Assembly (NCBI GenBank): GCA_028751875.1
Contig: CM054141.1
Location: 71,554,852 to 71,618,851 of the forward strand
Reading direction: 5' to 3'
Origin: Rapana venosa
Taxonomy: Eukaryota; Mollusca; Gastropoda; Neogastropoda; Muricidae
DNA: 64,000 nucleotides
Shown: positions 24,770-33,489 of the stretch, piece after piece
Layout of the letters: each line of letters opens with the position of its first letter
Numbering within the stretch: position 1 is the first letter of the stretch
The notes under the pieces: model-generated
What the model was told of the DNA's origin: nothing
The model's database searches: none
Seen by the model: the letters and a program-made list of their open reading frames with translations, nothing else
Translations under genes and position numbers: made by a program

Positions 24770-27700
24770 ATGTGTGTGTGTGTAAATATATATAGTATTA
24801 TATATTGTAGTGAATTTTTTTTTTTCGAATCTTGGACAAAAGTCACTTTTATGATGGGAATGATGTTGTAACTGGTTACCTGCACTTGTTTTTCCTCACT
24901 ATATTTTGTCAATTATATGATTGGTGAAGTGGGAAATAGCATCTCTTCTGAGATCCAAGTATAGGCCATTTATTTTCAACTTCTGCCTGTGTCAACACTC
25001 TAAAAGTGTCTGACAATGTTCAGGGTTAAAACTGCTATCCAGCTAAAACAGACCCATTGGCTGGATACAGACTTTATGATCTCCCTTGCATCCTTTTGAT
25101 AGGAAAAAGGATCCCTAAAGAACATAAGGCACAAAGATTCATTAGCCACTTATTTTCATATACATTTTTTTACCACTATTACTTTAATATATTTTCCTTC
25201 TCTTTCTATCTTTATCTTTTGCTGGCAGCAGTGGTAGACCACAAGAATATCTATTTAATCTTGGGGCAGCAATACACACTTCTGAATTATGGAGGGTGTC
25301 TTGCTGTTAGTACCACAGAGGATGAGTGAGGGAGAATTTAAACACTGTGGGGGACCTCTGAAGAGTGCTCAACCAGGAGCCAAAACTCAAGTCTAGTCAA
25401 GCCAAAGGTATGACCCTTACTCAAATACTCCCCAAATGCTGCCTTCAAAGTTTTATATTATAGTGATTTTTTTCTTAAATCTTGGACAAAAATCATTTTT
25501 AAGATAGGAATGAAGTTGTAAGTGGTTACCTACACTTGTTTTTCTTCACTATATTTTGTCATATATGTATGTTGTTGTTAGGGGGTGTATTTGATACATC
25601 ACTGCTGTGATGATGAAAATAGCTGTTTTTCTCTTCAACATTTTCTCACTACAGGTGACACTGTCCTTGTTCATATGATACAAACATGCACGTCAAGTTT
25701 TAATTCATATTTCAACCTTGCTCCACTTACTCTTTGCAAGTGAAAGCATTTCTGAACACAGCTGACAAACCGCCAGCACACCTACCCACAGACACGGTGA
25801 TGCCTCTGGACACGCAGCCAGCGATGACCTCCTGTGACCTGGGGTATTCCGGAGCCAGCGTTATGATGGCTAAGTTGTCCAGGCAACCATACATGTGCTC
25901 CAGATCGCTGAAGCCGTTATCAAATCCACAGACATAGACTTCAGGGTGGGCTCCTTTCTTCTCTCTGCTGATGAACGGCCCCTCCACATGCACACCTGTC
26001 AACAACAGGTCAGCACTCACCTGTAAACTTCACTCATTCCACAGCATGCACACCTGTCAACAGGTCAGCACTCACCTGTAAACTTCACACTCCACAGCAT
26101 GCCCACCTGTAAACTTCACTCATTCCACAGCATGCACACCTGTCAACAGGTCAGCACTCACCTGTAAACTTCACTCACTCCACAGCATGCACACCTGTCA
26201 GCATTCACCTGTAAACTTCACACACTCCACAGCATGCACACCTGTAAACTTCACACACTCCACAGCATGCACACCTGTCAGCATTCACCTGTAAACTAAA
26301 CACACTCCACAGCATGCACACCTGTCAGCACTCACCTGTAAACTTCACACTCCACAGCATGCACACCTGTCAGCATTCACCTGTAAACTTCACACACTCC
26401 ACAGCATGCACACCTGTCAGCATTCACCTGTAAACTTCACACACTCCACAGCATGCACACCTGTCAGCATTCACCTGTAAACTTCACACACACTCCACAG
26501 CATGCACACCTGTAAACTTCACACACTCCACAGCATGTACACCTGTCAGCATTCACCTGTAAACTTCACACACTCCACAGCATGCACACCTGTCAGCACT
26601 CACCTGTAAACTTCACACTCCACAGCATGCACACCTGTCAGCATTCACCTGTAAACTTCACACACTCCACAGCATGCACACCTGTCAGCATTCACCTGTA
26701 AACTTCACACACTCCACAGCATGCACACCTGTCAGCATTCACCTGTAAACTTCACACACTCCACAGCATGCACACCTGTCAGCATTCACCTGTAAACTTC
26801 ACACACTCCACAGCATGCACACCTGTCAGCATTCACCTGTAAACTTCACACACTCCACAGCATGCACACCTGTCAACATTCACCTGTAAACTTCACACAC
26901 TCCACAGCATGCACACCTGTCAGCATTCACCTGTAAACTTCACACACTCCACAGCATGCACACCTGTCAGCATTCACCTGTAAACTTCACACACTCCACA
27001 GCATCCACACCTGTCAACAACAGGCATTCACCTGTAAACTTCACACACTCCACAGCATGCCCACCTGTCAACAGGTCAGCACTTACCTGTAAACTTCACT
27101 CACCCACAGCTGCACACAGGTCTGTCAATCATCTGTATACTTCTTTCATGTTACAACCAAAGTTTAAAAAATAAAAGTCGATGTGATGGATGTACGAAAT
27201 GTTTGTGACATCTGAAAAGTAATGTTAACATACACAGTGTTGGTCAATCAACGTAAAAACACCACTATAGATCGATCTCAAAGCAAACAGGCATCTTATT
27301 GGCAACTGATATTATGTGAAATGTTCACTATCATAATTATGTGTTATGTATTAAACTAATGTGTTTAATATACTGACACCACAAAAACAAAATTCAGCTT
27401 TCTTTATTGAACTTATTGAAGTGAATATAAGTTTCACAGTCTGTGTTTGTGTGTACTCACACATGTGAGCATGCATGTGTTATATTTGCAAACAAGTCAG
27501 TGTGTGTATTCTATCAGTCTACACAAATGTCAGCATGTACACGATGGTATATTTGAATCTTGCCAAAATATAGAAATAATCAGCATTATAATTAACGTCA
27601 ACAGACATATTAGGTTGGCAATATGTTCTCATCAGTGTAAATTACATGCACGCACGCATGCACACATGCATATATGCAAACACACATGCGCACACACACA

Positions 27701-27878
27701 CACGCACGCACACACACTCACATGCATGCACGCACACACACGCACGCACGCATGCGCACACACACGCACGCACACACACGCACGCACGCACACACGCACA
27801 CACCCACGCACACACACGCGCACACACCACACACACACACCACACACACACACACACACACGCACGCACACACACACG

Positions 27879-27909
<31 letters not shown>

Positions 27910-30527
27910 TTACCCAGCACACCTGCCCCTTCAGCACTTCCAGGACACTTTTTGATTTGTGGTAAAATCTGTCATCAAATAATTCATGTATGTATGTATA
28001 TATATACATGTATACATGTATCCCTTTACAGTTTACCAGTACAACAAATCAATAATACTGATAATCATGAATTTCGAAAGGCCAGTGGGCAAGACATACA
28101 CTAATTTTCATGCAGATTTACCAGAAGCATATCATAAGTGAGAGTTTTGCTCCAACGATGTTGACTTAACTACACTCTTACAGACTAAATTTAAGAGTAA
28201 GTTCATTTTTTACAGGGTGGGGGGATAGGTTGGTTGTTTTCTTTTGCTTAAAATTATATGTTTATCTGTTTTGCATTTGTTATTGCTGTTGTTGTTGCTT
28301 GTATTTGGATACTTATATAAACATTTTTCATTTGATATCCCTAATATAGTTTTACGAATACAGAATAGCAAATGGTGTTTCAGCGAATACAGAAACTGGC
28401 AGAATGAGCGAGCACTGACTCTATCATGACCCACACATCCACCACACAGTCATGCCTGAAAGCATTGCAAACAGTGAAACACACACACAAAACAAATGTG
28501 TACACACAGTACGAATACACATAATACAAGCACACACAATACAAACACACAAAGGACAATAATACTGTTGAATTGTCAGCCATTATGCTTTAAGACAAAG
28601 GGTAGCAGGCTGAAACCCAAAATGCTTACCACTTTATACACTTCTGGAGGAGAGGTGATCACCGTTGGACAAAATGAGGTCACTCCATGTTCCAGGAGAT
28701 GTTTGGACACTGCCCGCACACCTGCTGGTATATCGCTATGCACATCGGAAAAATCCACACCAACTGCCCCTGTCCACAGATGTAAAATCTGAATACATCT
28801 GTTCACATGATATATATGTTGTCTAGCTTTGCTACCAACAGCAGAAACAATTTTATTTTCTGCACGAATGTAGAACTGCCAACATCCCCAGGCTGAGGAT
28901 CTGCATGAATGTTAATGTTAATCTTACATTCTGAAATTACTCCTACTGTCCCTTTGCATGGACATAAAATCGCATACTGCATTCTGGGCTGACAAATGCC
29001 ATTACTCACAGATATGAAATCCCATTGCCTATTAAGAATTATTCTAACATGGCAACAGCCCCATGGTTCCTACTCACAGATCTGAAAATGAATGGCTCTG
29101 AACAGACTAGTTCTGAAACTTTACAAAGCAATTGATGAGTAATGATTTGACTAATTCTGAAACTTTACAAAGCAATTGATGAGCAATGATTTGACTAATT
29201 CTGAAACTTTACAAAGCAATTGATGAGCAATGATTTGACTAATTCTGAAACTTTACAAAGCAATTGATGAGTAATGATTTGACTAATTCTGAAACTTTAC
29301 AAAGCAATTGATGAGTAATGGTTTGACTAATTCTGAAACTTTACAAAGCAATTGATGAGCAATGGTTTGACTAATTCTGAAACTTTAAAAAGCAATTGAT
29401 GAGCAATGATTTGACTAGTTCTGAAACTTTACAAAGCAATTGATGAGCAATGGTTTGACTAATTCTGAAACTTTACAAAGCAATTGACTAATTCTGAAAC
29501 TTAACAAAGCAATTGATGAGCAATGATTTGACTAATTCTGAAACTTAACAAAGCAATTGATGAGCAATGATTTGACTAATTCTGAAACTTTACAAAGCAA
29601 TTGATGAGTAATGCTTTGACTAATTCTGAAACTTTACAAAGCAATTGATGAGCAATGGTTTGACTAATTCTGAAACTTTACAAAGCAATTGATGAGCAAT
29701 GGTTTGACTAATTCTGAAACTTTACAAAGCAATTGATGAGCAATGGTTTGACTAATTCTGAAACTTTACAAAGCAATTGATGAGCAATGGTTTGACTAAT
29801 TCTGAAACTTTACAAAGCAATTGATGAGCAATGGTTTCAAGTTCATTTTTTCCCCCTGTTCCTCAGCTACAGCTCTGAGGTTCACCAAAGCGGCAATGGT
29901 GAGATTTTGCATTATTAAAAATTTACATATGCAAAATGTTGTTTTTACCCACCATCAAGGTAGCCACATTACAACTTTGGGGGTGACGTATAAACATGAC
30001 AGGAGTATGCATGCATTTTTTTAAATTGTCACTGGTTCCTACCAACATGCAATGGCCTACTTTTCTGAAAGGCATAACAAGTTTTTAACATGATATTCTG
30101 CATGGGTTCACACACGGGATCTCAGTTTACAGTCTCATCCAAAGGACTTTCAGTGGAGTGGAGCTGGTACTGACGTTAACTCCAGGGGAAAAATCCCCTC
30201 CACCTCAGTGGTGACTCAAAACACTCTGACCATTACATTATCCCCCCTCCCCCAAAAAAAACTTTTGACAATTTTATCATCTTTATCAATAAAAAAAATT
30301 ATTATCATACCGTTTATCTGGACATCAATGAAGCCAGGAGCGAGGATGTTGTCCTCACAGTCGATCTGGATGTCCGCCGCTATCCTCTCATCGAAAAACA
30401 GCTTTTCAGGGTCCTGGATCTTCCCATCCCGCACCCACAAGTCATCGCGGTAAATTTTGTGATTTCTTAAAATACGACAGTTTCTGAACTGTATCAGACA
30501 TCCTGGTGGTGGTGGTGTAGATAACAT
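12443..30527 (-). CDS. AMDHD2: N-acetylglucosamine-6-phosphate deacetylase, nine coding exons
   Basis: The enzyme removes the acetyl group from GlcNAc-6-phosphate to give glucosamine-6-phosphate, in the cytosolic hexosamine/amino-sugar pathway; family knowledge also links AMDHD2 to control of UDP-GlcNAc levels. Nine exons at 30527-30311, 28769-28630, 27968-27914, 25995-25786, 19671-19583, 19037-18893, 18545-18416, 17929-17883 and 12684-12443 all have AG/GT borders and compatible phases. They sum to 1275 nt, 424 residues. Visible landmarks: [12 protein letters not shown] (N-terminal barrel), [28 protein letters not shown] with metal-binding Glu142, VGHS with His209, THLFNAMLP with His230, VTDAI with the expected catalytic Asp292, AGTDTLAG, and [10 protein letters not shown] near the end. 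All expected catalytic residues are present, so the gene looks functional. A C-terminal stretch of about 25 residues after QCVW exceeds the usual vertebrate end. Introns are filled with tandem arrays. Confidence 0.95.
12690..16672. repeat. 4-kb 17-bp minisatellite in AMDHD2 intron 8
   Basis: Around 230 units (estimated from length and period) of GGGGAACACAGGATACA or GGGGAACACAGAATACA, often with an extra 9-bp CAGAATACA. The unit has no stop codon in any minus-strand frame, which creates giant spurious ORFs (up to about 1,400 codons) in all three frames. In the AMDHD2 sense the unit reads TGTATTCTGTGTTCCCC, pyrimidine-rich and without AG. The right end decays into A-rich DNA after 16672. Confidence 0.95.
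16673..17404. other. AMDHD2 intron 8, A-rich unique DNA
   Basis: A purine-rich zone (16673-16920) that may be decayed array, followed by unique AT-rich sequence. No exon or other feature seen. Confidence 0.5.
17405..17640. repeat. 55-bp repeat, four copies
   Basis: Four near-identical units of 55 bp containing AATTAGAAAGAACAGGGAGG and GGATAGGTTCAATT. The last copy continues into GGTTCAATTCCC, a tRNA B-box-like string, so the array may have grown from the end of a SINE fragment at 17630-17760. Confidence 0.85.
17641..17760 (+). mobile_element. SINE-like fragment
   Basis: Starts near a B-box-like GGTTCAATTCCC and contains CTAAGCTGGAGTGTGGCTAC and CTCACCACTGGTGAAC. Related pieces, as reverse complement, are at about 5820-5865 and 29860-29925. 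The fragments are short and diverged, so the family is uncertain. Confidence 0.4.
17883..17929 (-). CDS. AMDHD2: AMDHD2 coding exon 8 (47 nt)
   Basis: A short exon encoding [16 protein letters not shown], with acceptor TTCTTTTCAG and donor CACAG then GTAAGA. The split codons at both ends (AG|C and G|GC) give Ser and Gly, joining smoothly to exons 7 and 9. Confidence 0.93.
17930..18415. other. AMDHD2 intron 7
   Basis: Unique AT-rich sequence between exons 7 and 8; nothing else seen. Confidence 0.7.
18416..18545 (-). CDS. AMDHD2: AMDHD2 coding exon 7 (catalytic Asp)
   Basis: 130 nt encoding residues 286-328 ([19 protein letters not shown] and [13 protein letters not shown]). Asp292 in VTDAI is the expected catalytic acid/base. 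The acceptor is GTGGGCAG and the donor GGGAG then GTGAGG. Confidence 0.95.
18560..18582. repeat. (GCTA)n short palindromic repeat
   Basis: Five GCTA tetramers, self-complementary, about 15 bp upstream (in gene sense) of the AMDHD2 exon 7 acceptor. Confidence 0.9.
18893..19037 (-). CDS. AMDHD2: AMDHD2 coding exon 6
   Basis: 145 nt encoding residues 238-285 ([20 protein letters not shown] and [20 protein letters not shown]). The acceptor is CTGGCTTCAG and the donor GATG then GTAAGG. Confidence 0.95.
19275..19300. repeat. Poly(G) tract in AMDHD2 intron 5
   Basis: Six G, one T, nineteen G on plus (poly-C in the AMDHD2 transcript). One of ten such tracts in the window. Confidence 0.9.
19583..19671 (-). 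CDS. AMDHD2: AMDHD2 coding exon 5 (two metal-site His)
   Basis: 89 nt encoding residues 208-237, with [15 protein letters not shown] and [14 protein letters not shown]. The acceptor is GTGTGAATGATGCAG, which is identical to a block found in most units of the 3.7-kb array that starts at the next base. The donor is CCG then GTCAGT. Confidence 0.95.
19672..23332. repeat. 3.7-kb array of 28/31/34-bp units abutting AMDHD2 exon 5
   Basis: About 115-120 units (length over period) built on CATCATTCACACTGG, CAGTTAGTTACTG and length variants of 28, 31 and 34 bp; 34-bp units cluster at the exon side and shorter forms mix further away. The first unit starts with the splice acceptor dinucleotide itself. 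On the minus strand most units contain a branch-point-like AACTAAC followed 20-25 nt later by GATGCAG. Confidence 0.95.
23678..24381. mobile_element. piggyBac-like MITE, non-autonomous
   Basis: A 704-bp segment flanked on both sides by TTAA (23674-23677 and 24382-24385), the target of piggyBac elements. The ends are imperfect inverted repeats (CCTCTTAACTGCC against CCACTAGACTGCC). A longer subterminal inverted match, GTGCACCCTATAAGCC against GTGCACCCTATACGCC, lies just inside. No transposase ORF is present. Located in AMDHD2 intron 4. Confidence 0.75.
24420..25565. repeat. Diverged ~430-bp direct duplication
   Basis: The segments 24450-24905 and about 25170-25565 share ordered blocks: CCACAAGAATAT, GACCTCTGA, AATCTTGGACAAAA, GGTTACCT and CACTTGTTTTTC, TCACTATATTTTGTCA. 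A TG microsatellite (24740-24782) has expanded only in the first copy. No coding content. Confidence 0.7.
25786..25995 (-). CDS. AMDHD2: AMDHD2 coding exon 4 (metal site Glu)
   Basis: 210 nt with acceptor GTTGTTGACAG and donor GTGG then GTAGGT. It encodes residues 138-207, including [19 protein letters not shown] and [16 protein letters not shown]. Its first nine bases are repeated in the units of the 47-bp array directly upstream. Confidence 0.95.
25996..27110. repeat. 47-bp array abutting AMDHD2 exon 4
   Basis: About 23 units of 47 bp containing CTGTCAGCATTCACCTGTAA, CTTCACACACTCCACAG and CATGCACAC. On the minus strand each unit includes GTGTGCATG, the first nine bases of exon 4, preceded by the exon's own kind of acceptor (CTGACAG), plus an internal TTTACAG followed by GTGAAT or GTGAGT. 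Confidence 0.95.
27111..27647. other. AMDHD2 intron 3 remainder
   Basis: Unique AT-rich DNA between the 47-bp array and the CA/CG tract. No exon seen. Confidence 0.6.
27648..27910. repeat. CA/CG alternating purine-pyrimidine tract
   Basis: About 260 bp of almost perfect alternation (CACACGCACGCACAC and similar), a sequence type able to adopt Z-DNA. It starts two bases after the AMDHD2 exon 3 donor in gene sense. The His/Thr-rich and Cys/Val-rich ORFs here are artefacts of the repeat. Confidence 0.95.
27914..27968 (-). CDS. AMDHD2: AMDHD2 coding exon 3 (55 nt)
   Basis: A very short exon encoding [18 protein letters not shown] (residues 120-137) plus one base. It is needed to bridge exons 2 and 4 in frame, and its peptide fits the family at this point (human has a PQIP...GAGVLG-like segment). 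The acceptor is TGATGACAG. The donor GTAAGTGTGTGTG runs straight into a 260-bp TG/CG repeat. Confidence 0.9.
28630..28769 (-). CDS. AMDHD2: AMDHD2 coding exon 2
   Basis: 140 nt with acceptor GTGGACAG and donor GTG then GTAAGC. It starts in phase 1 and encodes [18 protein letters not shown] and [20 protein letters not shown] (residues 73-119). The codon split with exon 1 gives Gly in the expected NG-x-x-GVDF context. Confidence 0.93.
29086..29835. repeat. 44-bp tandem array in AMDHD2 intron 1
   Basis: About 17 units of 44 bp (ACTAATTCTGAAACTTTACA, AAGCAATTGATGAGCAATG). Copies are more than 90% alike by eye, with A/G changes at TGATTTG versus TGGTTTG; one unit is truncated near 29485. It does not touch a splice site. 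Confidence 0.95.
29836..30310. other. AMDHD2 intron 1, exon-proximal part
   Basis: Contains a SINE-like piece (reverse complement CTCACCATTGCCGCTTTGG at about 29880-29905) related to that at 17641, and a stretch at 30100-30190 (GGGTTCACACACGGGATC) that resembles a decayed tRNA-derived SINE end. No exon seen. Confidence 0.4.
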
Positions 30528-30604
30528 AATGACAGGCAAATGATACTCTGCTGTTACTGTTGATTGTATGTTGTTGATGATGCTGTTGAAATCAGAACAT
30601 GGAC
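30311..30604 (-). CDS. AMDHD2: AMDHD2 coding exon 1 (coding from 30527)
   Basis: The acceptor TTTTTTTCAG ends at 30605 and the donor AACG then GTATGA starts at 30310. Coding begins at ATG 30527-30525 and covers residues 1-72 plus one base. It contains [34 protein letters not shown] and [12 protein letters not shown], matching the N terminus of animal AMDHD2. An upstream ATG at 30600 opens a two-codon uORF (Met-Phe-stop). Confidence 0.9.
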
Positions 30605-31744
30605 CTGAAAAAAATGCACACTGGTTTGGAAGTATTCACAGAGACATGGCTTGGTTGGGTTTGTTTTTTTTACCATCATAAGGATAGGCCTGCCCAGTTT
30701 GTGTGCAAGTCAAGTCAAAATGATCTTTATTGAGGGTAAAAGATTAAGTTAATTGAAACACAACTGTTTTTCATCCTGCCTCACAACAACAACAAATCAA
30801 GAAAATTGACATTTAAAAAAAAGCATTCAAAATGTAGTATGTACTACTGTAGGCCTATTTCATAAACCAAAAATTGTTGAAGTGGTGTACAAGATTTTCA
30901 AACCAAACGTGAGCATTTTCGTGTGCTTACTTTTCTTGCTTGTTTGTTTAGCAGCTAACCATATCTAATTTTCTTCACATAGGTCTTGGTATAGTATACT
31001 TTTACAATATTGAAATAGACAAGGGGACAAAAAGTAGCTTCCTCTATCAAGTTAGCCACTTTAAAGTAGCAGTTTTGATTGGATAGCTGAATGATATCCG
31101 TAATCCTGTGTTCATGACCTCTGTGAAACTAACTCATGACACAGTCATATCTGATAATAACCTACCAGGATCAAAACAGTGTGATAAGAATTCGATTACT
31201 CTGACCAATCAATTTGTGCAACTCTGACGATGAACATTTTTTCGCTCCTCAAGAACTGATCAACTTTAATGAAACACTGCTTTGTTCTTTTAATGCAAAC
31301 TCACAAAAACAGGCGATCCGTGGGGTGTTCCGATTTTTCAACCAACTAAATTGTTTGTCTAGAACCTACCTTACGACAGTTTCCTTTCCTCTAGAACTCT
31401 CAGCTGTTTGGGAAGCACTGGGAGTGCTGTCCCTTCGTTGTCTGCGCTATAAGGCTGCACTCCGACTTTAATTGTTTAAGCCATTTTTTTTACTATTTCT
31501 TTTATCACATTAATAACCACTCGTACAGCACTTACCACTGCATCCCCTAGAACAAAAAAGTACTCTTTGTGAAAGCTTGGCTTCTGACCCATGGCTGATG
31601 TAATTTTGCACCAATTTTGTAGGCTTGATTAAAAATAAAGGACTAAAAAAATAAAAGAAGAAGAAAAAAAAAGAATTAAAAAAAAATAATTTTAAAAAAT
31701 TTAAACATAAAATTAAAAAAATTAAAAATAAAATAAAATAAAAA
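30605..31744. other. AMDHD2 5' intron, promoter side and spacer
   Basis: Unique AT-rich DNA containing the proposed first intron and non-coding exon, then an A-rich stretch (31640-31750) leading into a LINE. No other coding feature seen. Confidence 0.4.
31370..31475 (-). other. AMDHD2: Candidate non-coding first exon of AMDHD2
   Basis: On the minus strand a strong donor (GTAAG then GTAGGT) lies at 31370. Joined to the acceptor at 30605, it places a TAA immediately upstream in the AMDHD2 frame, which would make the ATG at 30527 the first in-frame start. The 5' end of the exon is a guess; no TATA box or other core promoter element is convincing. Confidence 0.4.
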
Positions 31745-33025
31745 ATAAAGGACTGTAGTAACTACAGGGGCATTTCACTCCTCAGCCATGTAGGAAAGAT
31801 GTATGCAAAAATCCTAGAGCAGCCATCCAGAGCAAAAGAACACCTACTGTGTGATGTTCAGTTTGGCTTCAGGAAAGGGAGAGGCTGTACTGATGCCATC
31901 TTTGCACTGAGACAACTGAGTAAGAGAGCTCTTGAATACAATCAAGCACTCCACCTGGTATTTGTCGACCAAGAAAAGGCATTTGACAGAGTGAACAGAG
32001 ATAAGCTCTGGAGGGTCCTGGAGCAGTATGACATCAAGGGGTAGCTCTTAGATAACATCAGAGCTGTATACAACAACAGCAAGAGCGCAGTTCGCACTCC
32101 AAGGGGACTTTCCAACTGGTTCCCTGTGATGTCTGGGGTGAGACAGGGCTTCATCCTTCCCCCTCTGCTCCTTATCATATATATGGACCAGATCACAAAG
32201 GAAGCCAACTCAGACCTGGAGGCATTCAACGAACTTCTGTTTGCTGATGATCAAGTCATGATCGATGATAACAAAGGCAAGCTGCAAGAGCACACAGACC
32301 AGCTCAATACATGCTGTGAAACCTATGGCATGAAAATCAGCGTAAGCAAGACCGAAGCCATGACAGTAGTAGAACTCCAGAAAAGCTCAAAATCAACATC
32401 AATGGAGCCCAACTAAAGTGGACGACTGAATTCAAGTACTTCAGTATATTCACAGAAGATGGAAAACTGGACAGAGAAATAGAAACACGCTGTCAAAAAG
32501 CAAACGCAGTCAGCTATCAACTTGCCCCACTTCTGCGACATCCTAACATCCCTATGAGCACCAAGGCAAAGCTGATCAACGCCATCTTCCTGCCAACTCT
32601 CACTTACCAGTGCCAGACATGGCCCATGACAAAAGCCCTGGAGCAGAAACTGGTAACGTGTGAGATGAAGTGCTTGAGGAAAGCCATCAACAAGACCAGG
32701 AGAGACAATAAAGAAACGAGGTGATCAGAGACATGGTAGGAGCCACACCCGTCCTACACCATATTGAACAATAACGAACCAAGTGGTTCGGACACCTCAC
32801 ACGGATGCCGCCAAACCAGCCAGCCTTGCGTGCTTACAACTTGAGGTACTCTGGCACGAGGGCCAGAGGTAGACCCAGGCGATGCTGGAGTGATTCCGTG
32901 GCAGAAACACTGAAAGTCCATGGATTGTCCCTCCTCCAAGCTACCCGCCTTGCAGCAGACAGACAGTTTTATCTCCCTGCGACGCCACAGAGTACAAGCG
33001 GAAGGAAAAAGTAAAGTAAAGTAAG
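31745..33025 (+). mobile_element. LINE reverse transcriptase, broken copy
   Basis: Plus-strand translation shows non-LTR RT motifs in order: QFGFRKGRGCTDAIFALRQL (31860-31920), VFVDQEKAFDRV (palm, around 31960), SGVRQGFILPPLL (32130), FADDQVMID (catalytic DD, around 32250) and KISVSKTEAM. The TAG at 32042-32044 interrupts the frame and a single-base shift follows at about 32390; more stops lie after 32720. The post-RT region (GTRARGRPRRCW) and a GTAAA-repeat tail end it near 33025. Inactive. Confidence 0.9.
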
Positions 33026-33039
33026 ATTAAAAATAAAAA

Positions 33040-33157
33040 TTAATCCACACACATAGTCATCCTTCAGTCTCGGAAGACTATGAAATTCCACTCGAGGTGT
33101 TTATTCTGGTACAGCGTCGGGTGTGGCTGGCCAGTCCTAAGCGGGAATGACAGTCCC

Positions 33158-33158
<1 letters not shown>
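33040..33158 (-). mobile_element. Probable LINE 3'-end fragment
   Basis: On minus this carries sequence resembling the end of a LINE (GTCTTCCGAGACTGAAGGAT). It may be the 3' end of the element whose body is at 33490-34870, separated from it by the inserted tail of another family. Confidence 0.4.
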
Positions 33159-33203
<45 letters not shown>

Positions 33204-33336
33204 GGAATTTATATAGCGCTATATCTTGAGGAGACAAATCAAAGGGCTTGCACTCAACTCATTCTTACACAGTCATGCAACCAGTAACAATTAATAATCT
33301 AACAAGTCCAAATGTGCACGTGCGCGCGCGCACGCG

Positions 33337-33416
<80 letters not shown>

Positions 33417-33480
33417 CCATTCACCCTGACAGGGCAATAGAATTTCGGCCCATGGGCAGAGGGCACAGATTGAAATCTGA
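33159..33480 (-). mobile_element. CR1-like LINE 3'-UTR fragment with (ATT)n tail
   Basis: On plus it reads (AAT)n, ATGGAATTTATATAGCGC, TATCTTG, ACAAATCAAAG, CAACCAGTAACAATTAATA and then a CG/CA tract. The same order occurs at 47018-47230 as the 3' UTR of a CR1-like LINE. The alternating GCGCGC/CACACA run (33316-33413) is part of this element and could form Z-DNA. Confidence 0.75.
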
Positions 33481-33489
33481 CGCTGGTCT

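Noticed and set aside
27447..28104. His/Thr-rich and Cys/Val-rich ORFs
   Set aside because: Direct translation of CA/CG dinucleotide repeats. Only the 55-nt AMDHD2 exon 3 at the edge is coding.
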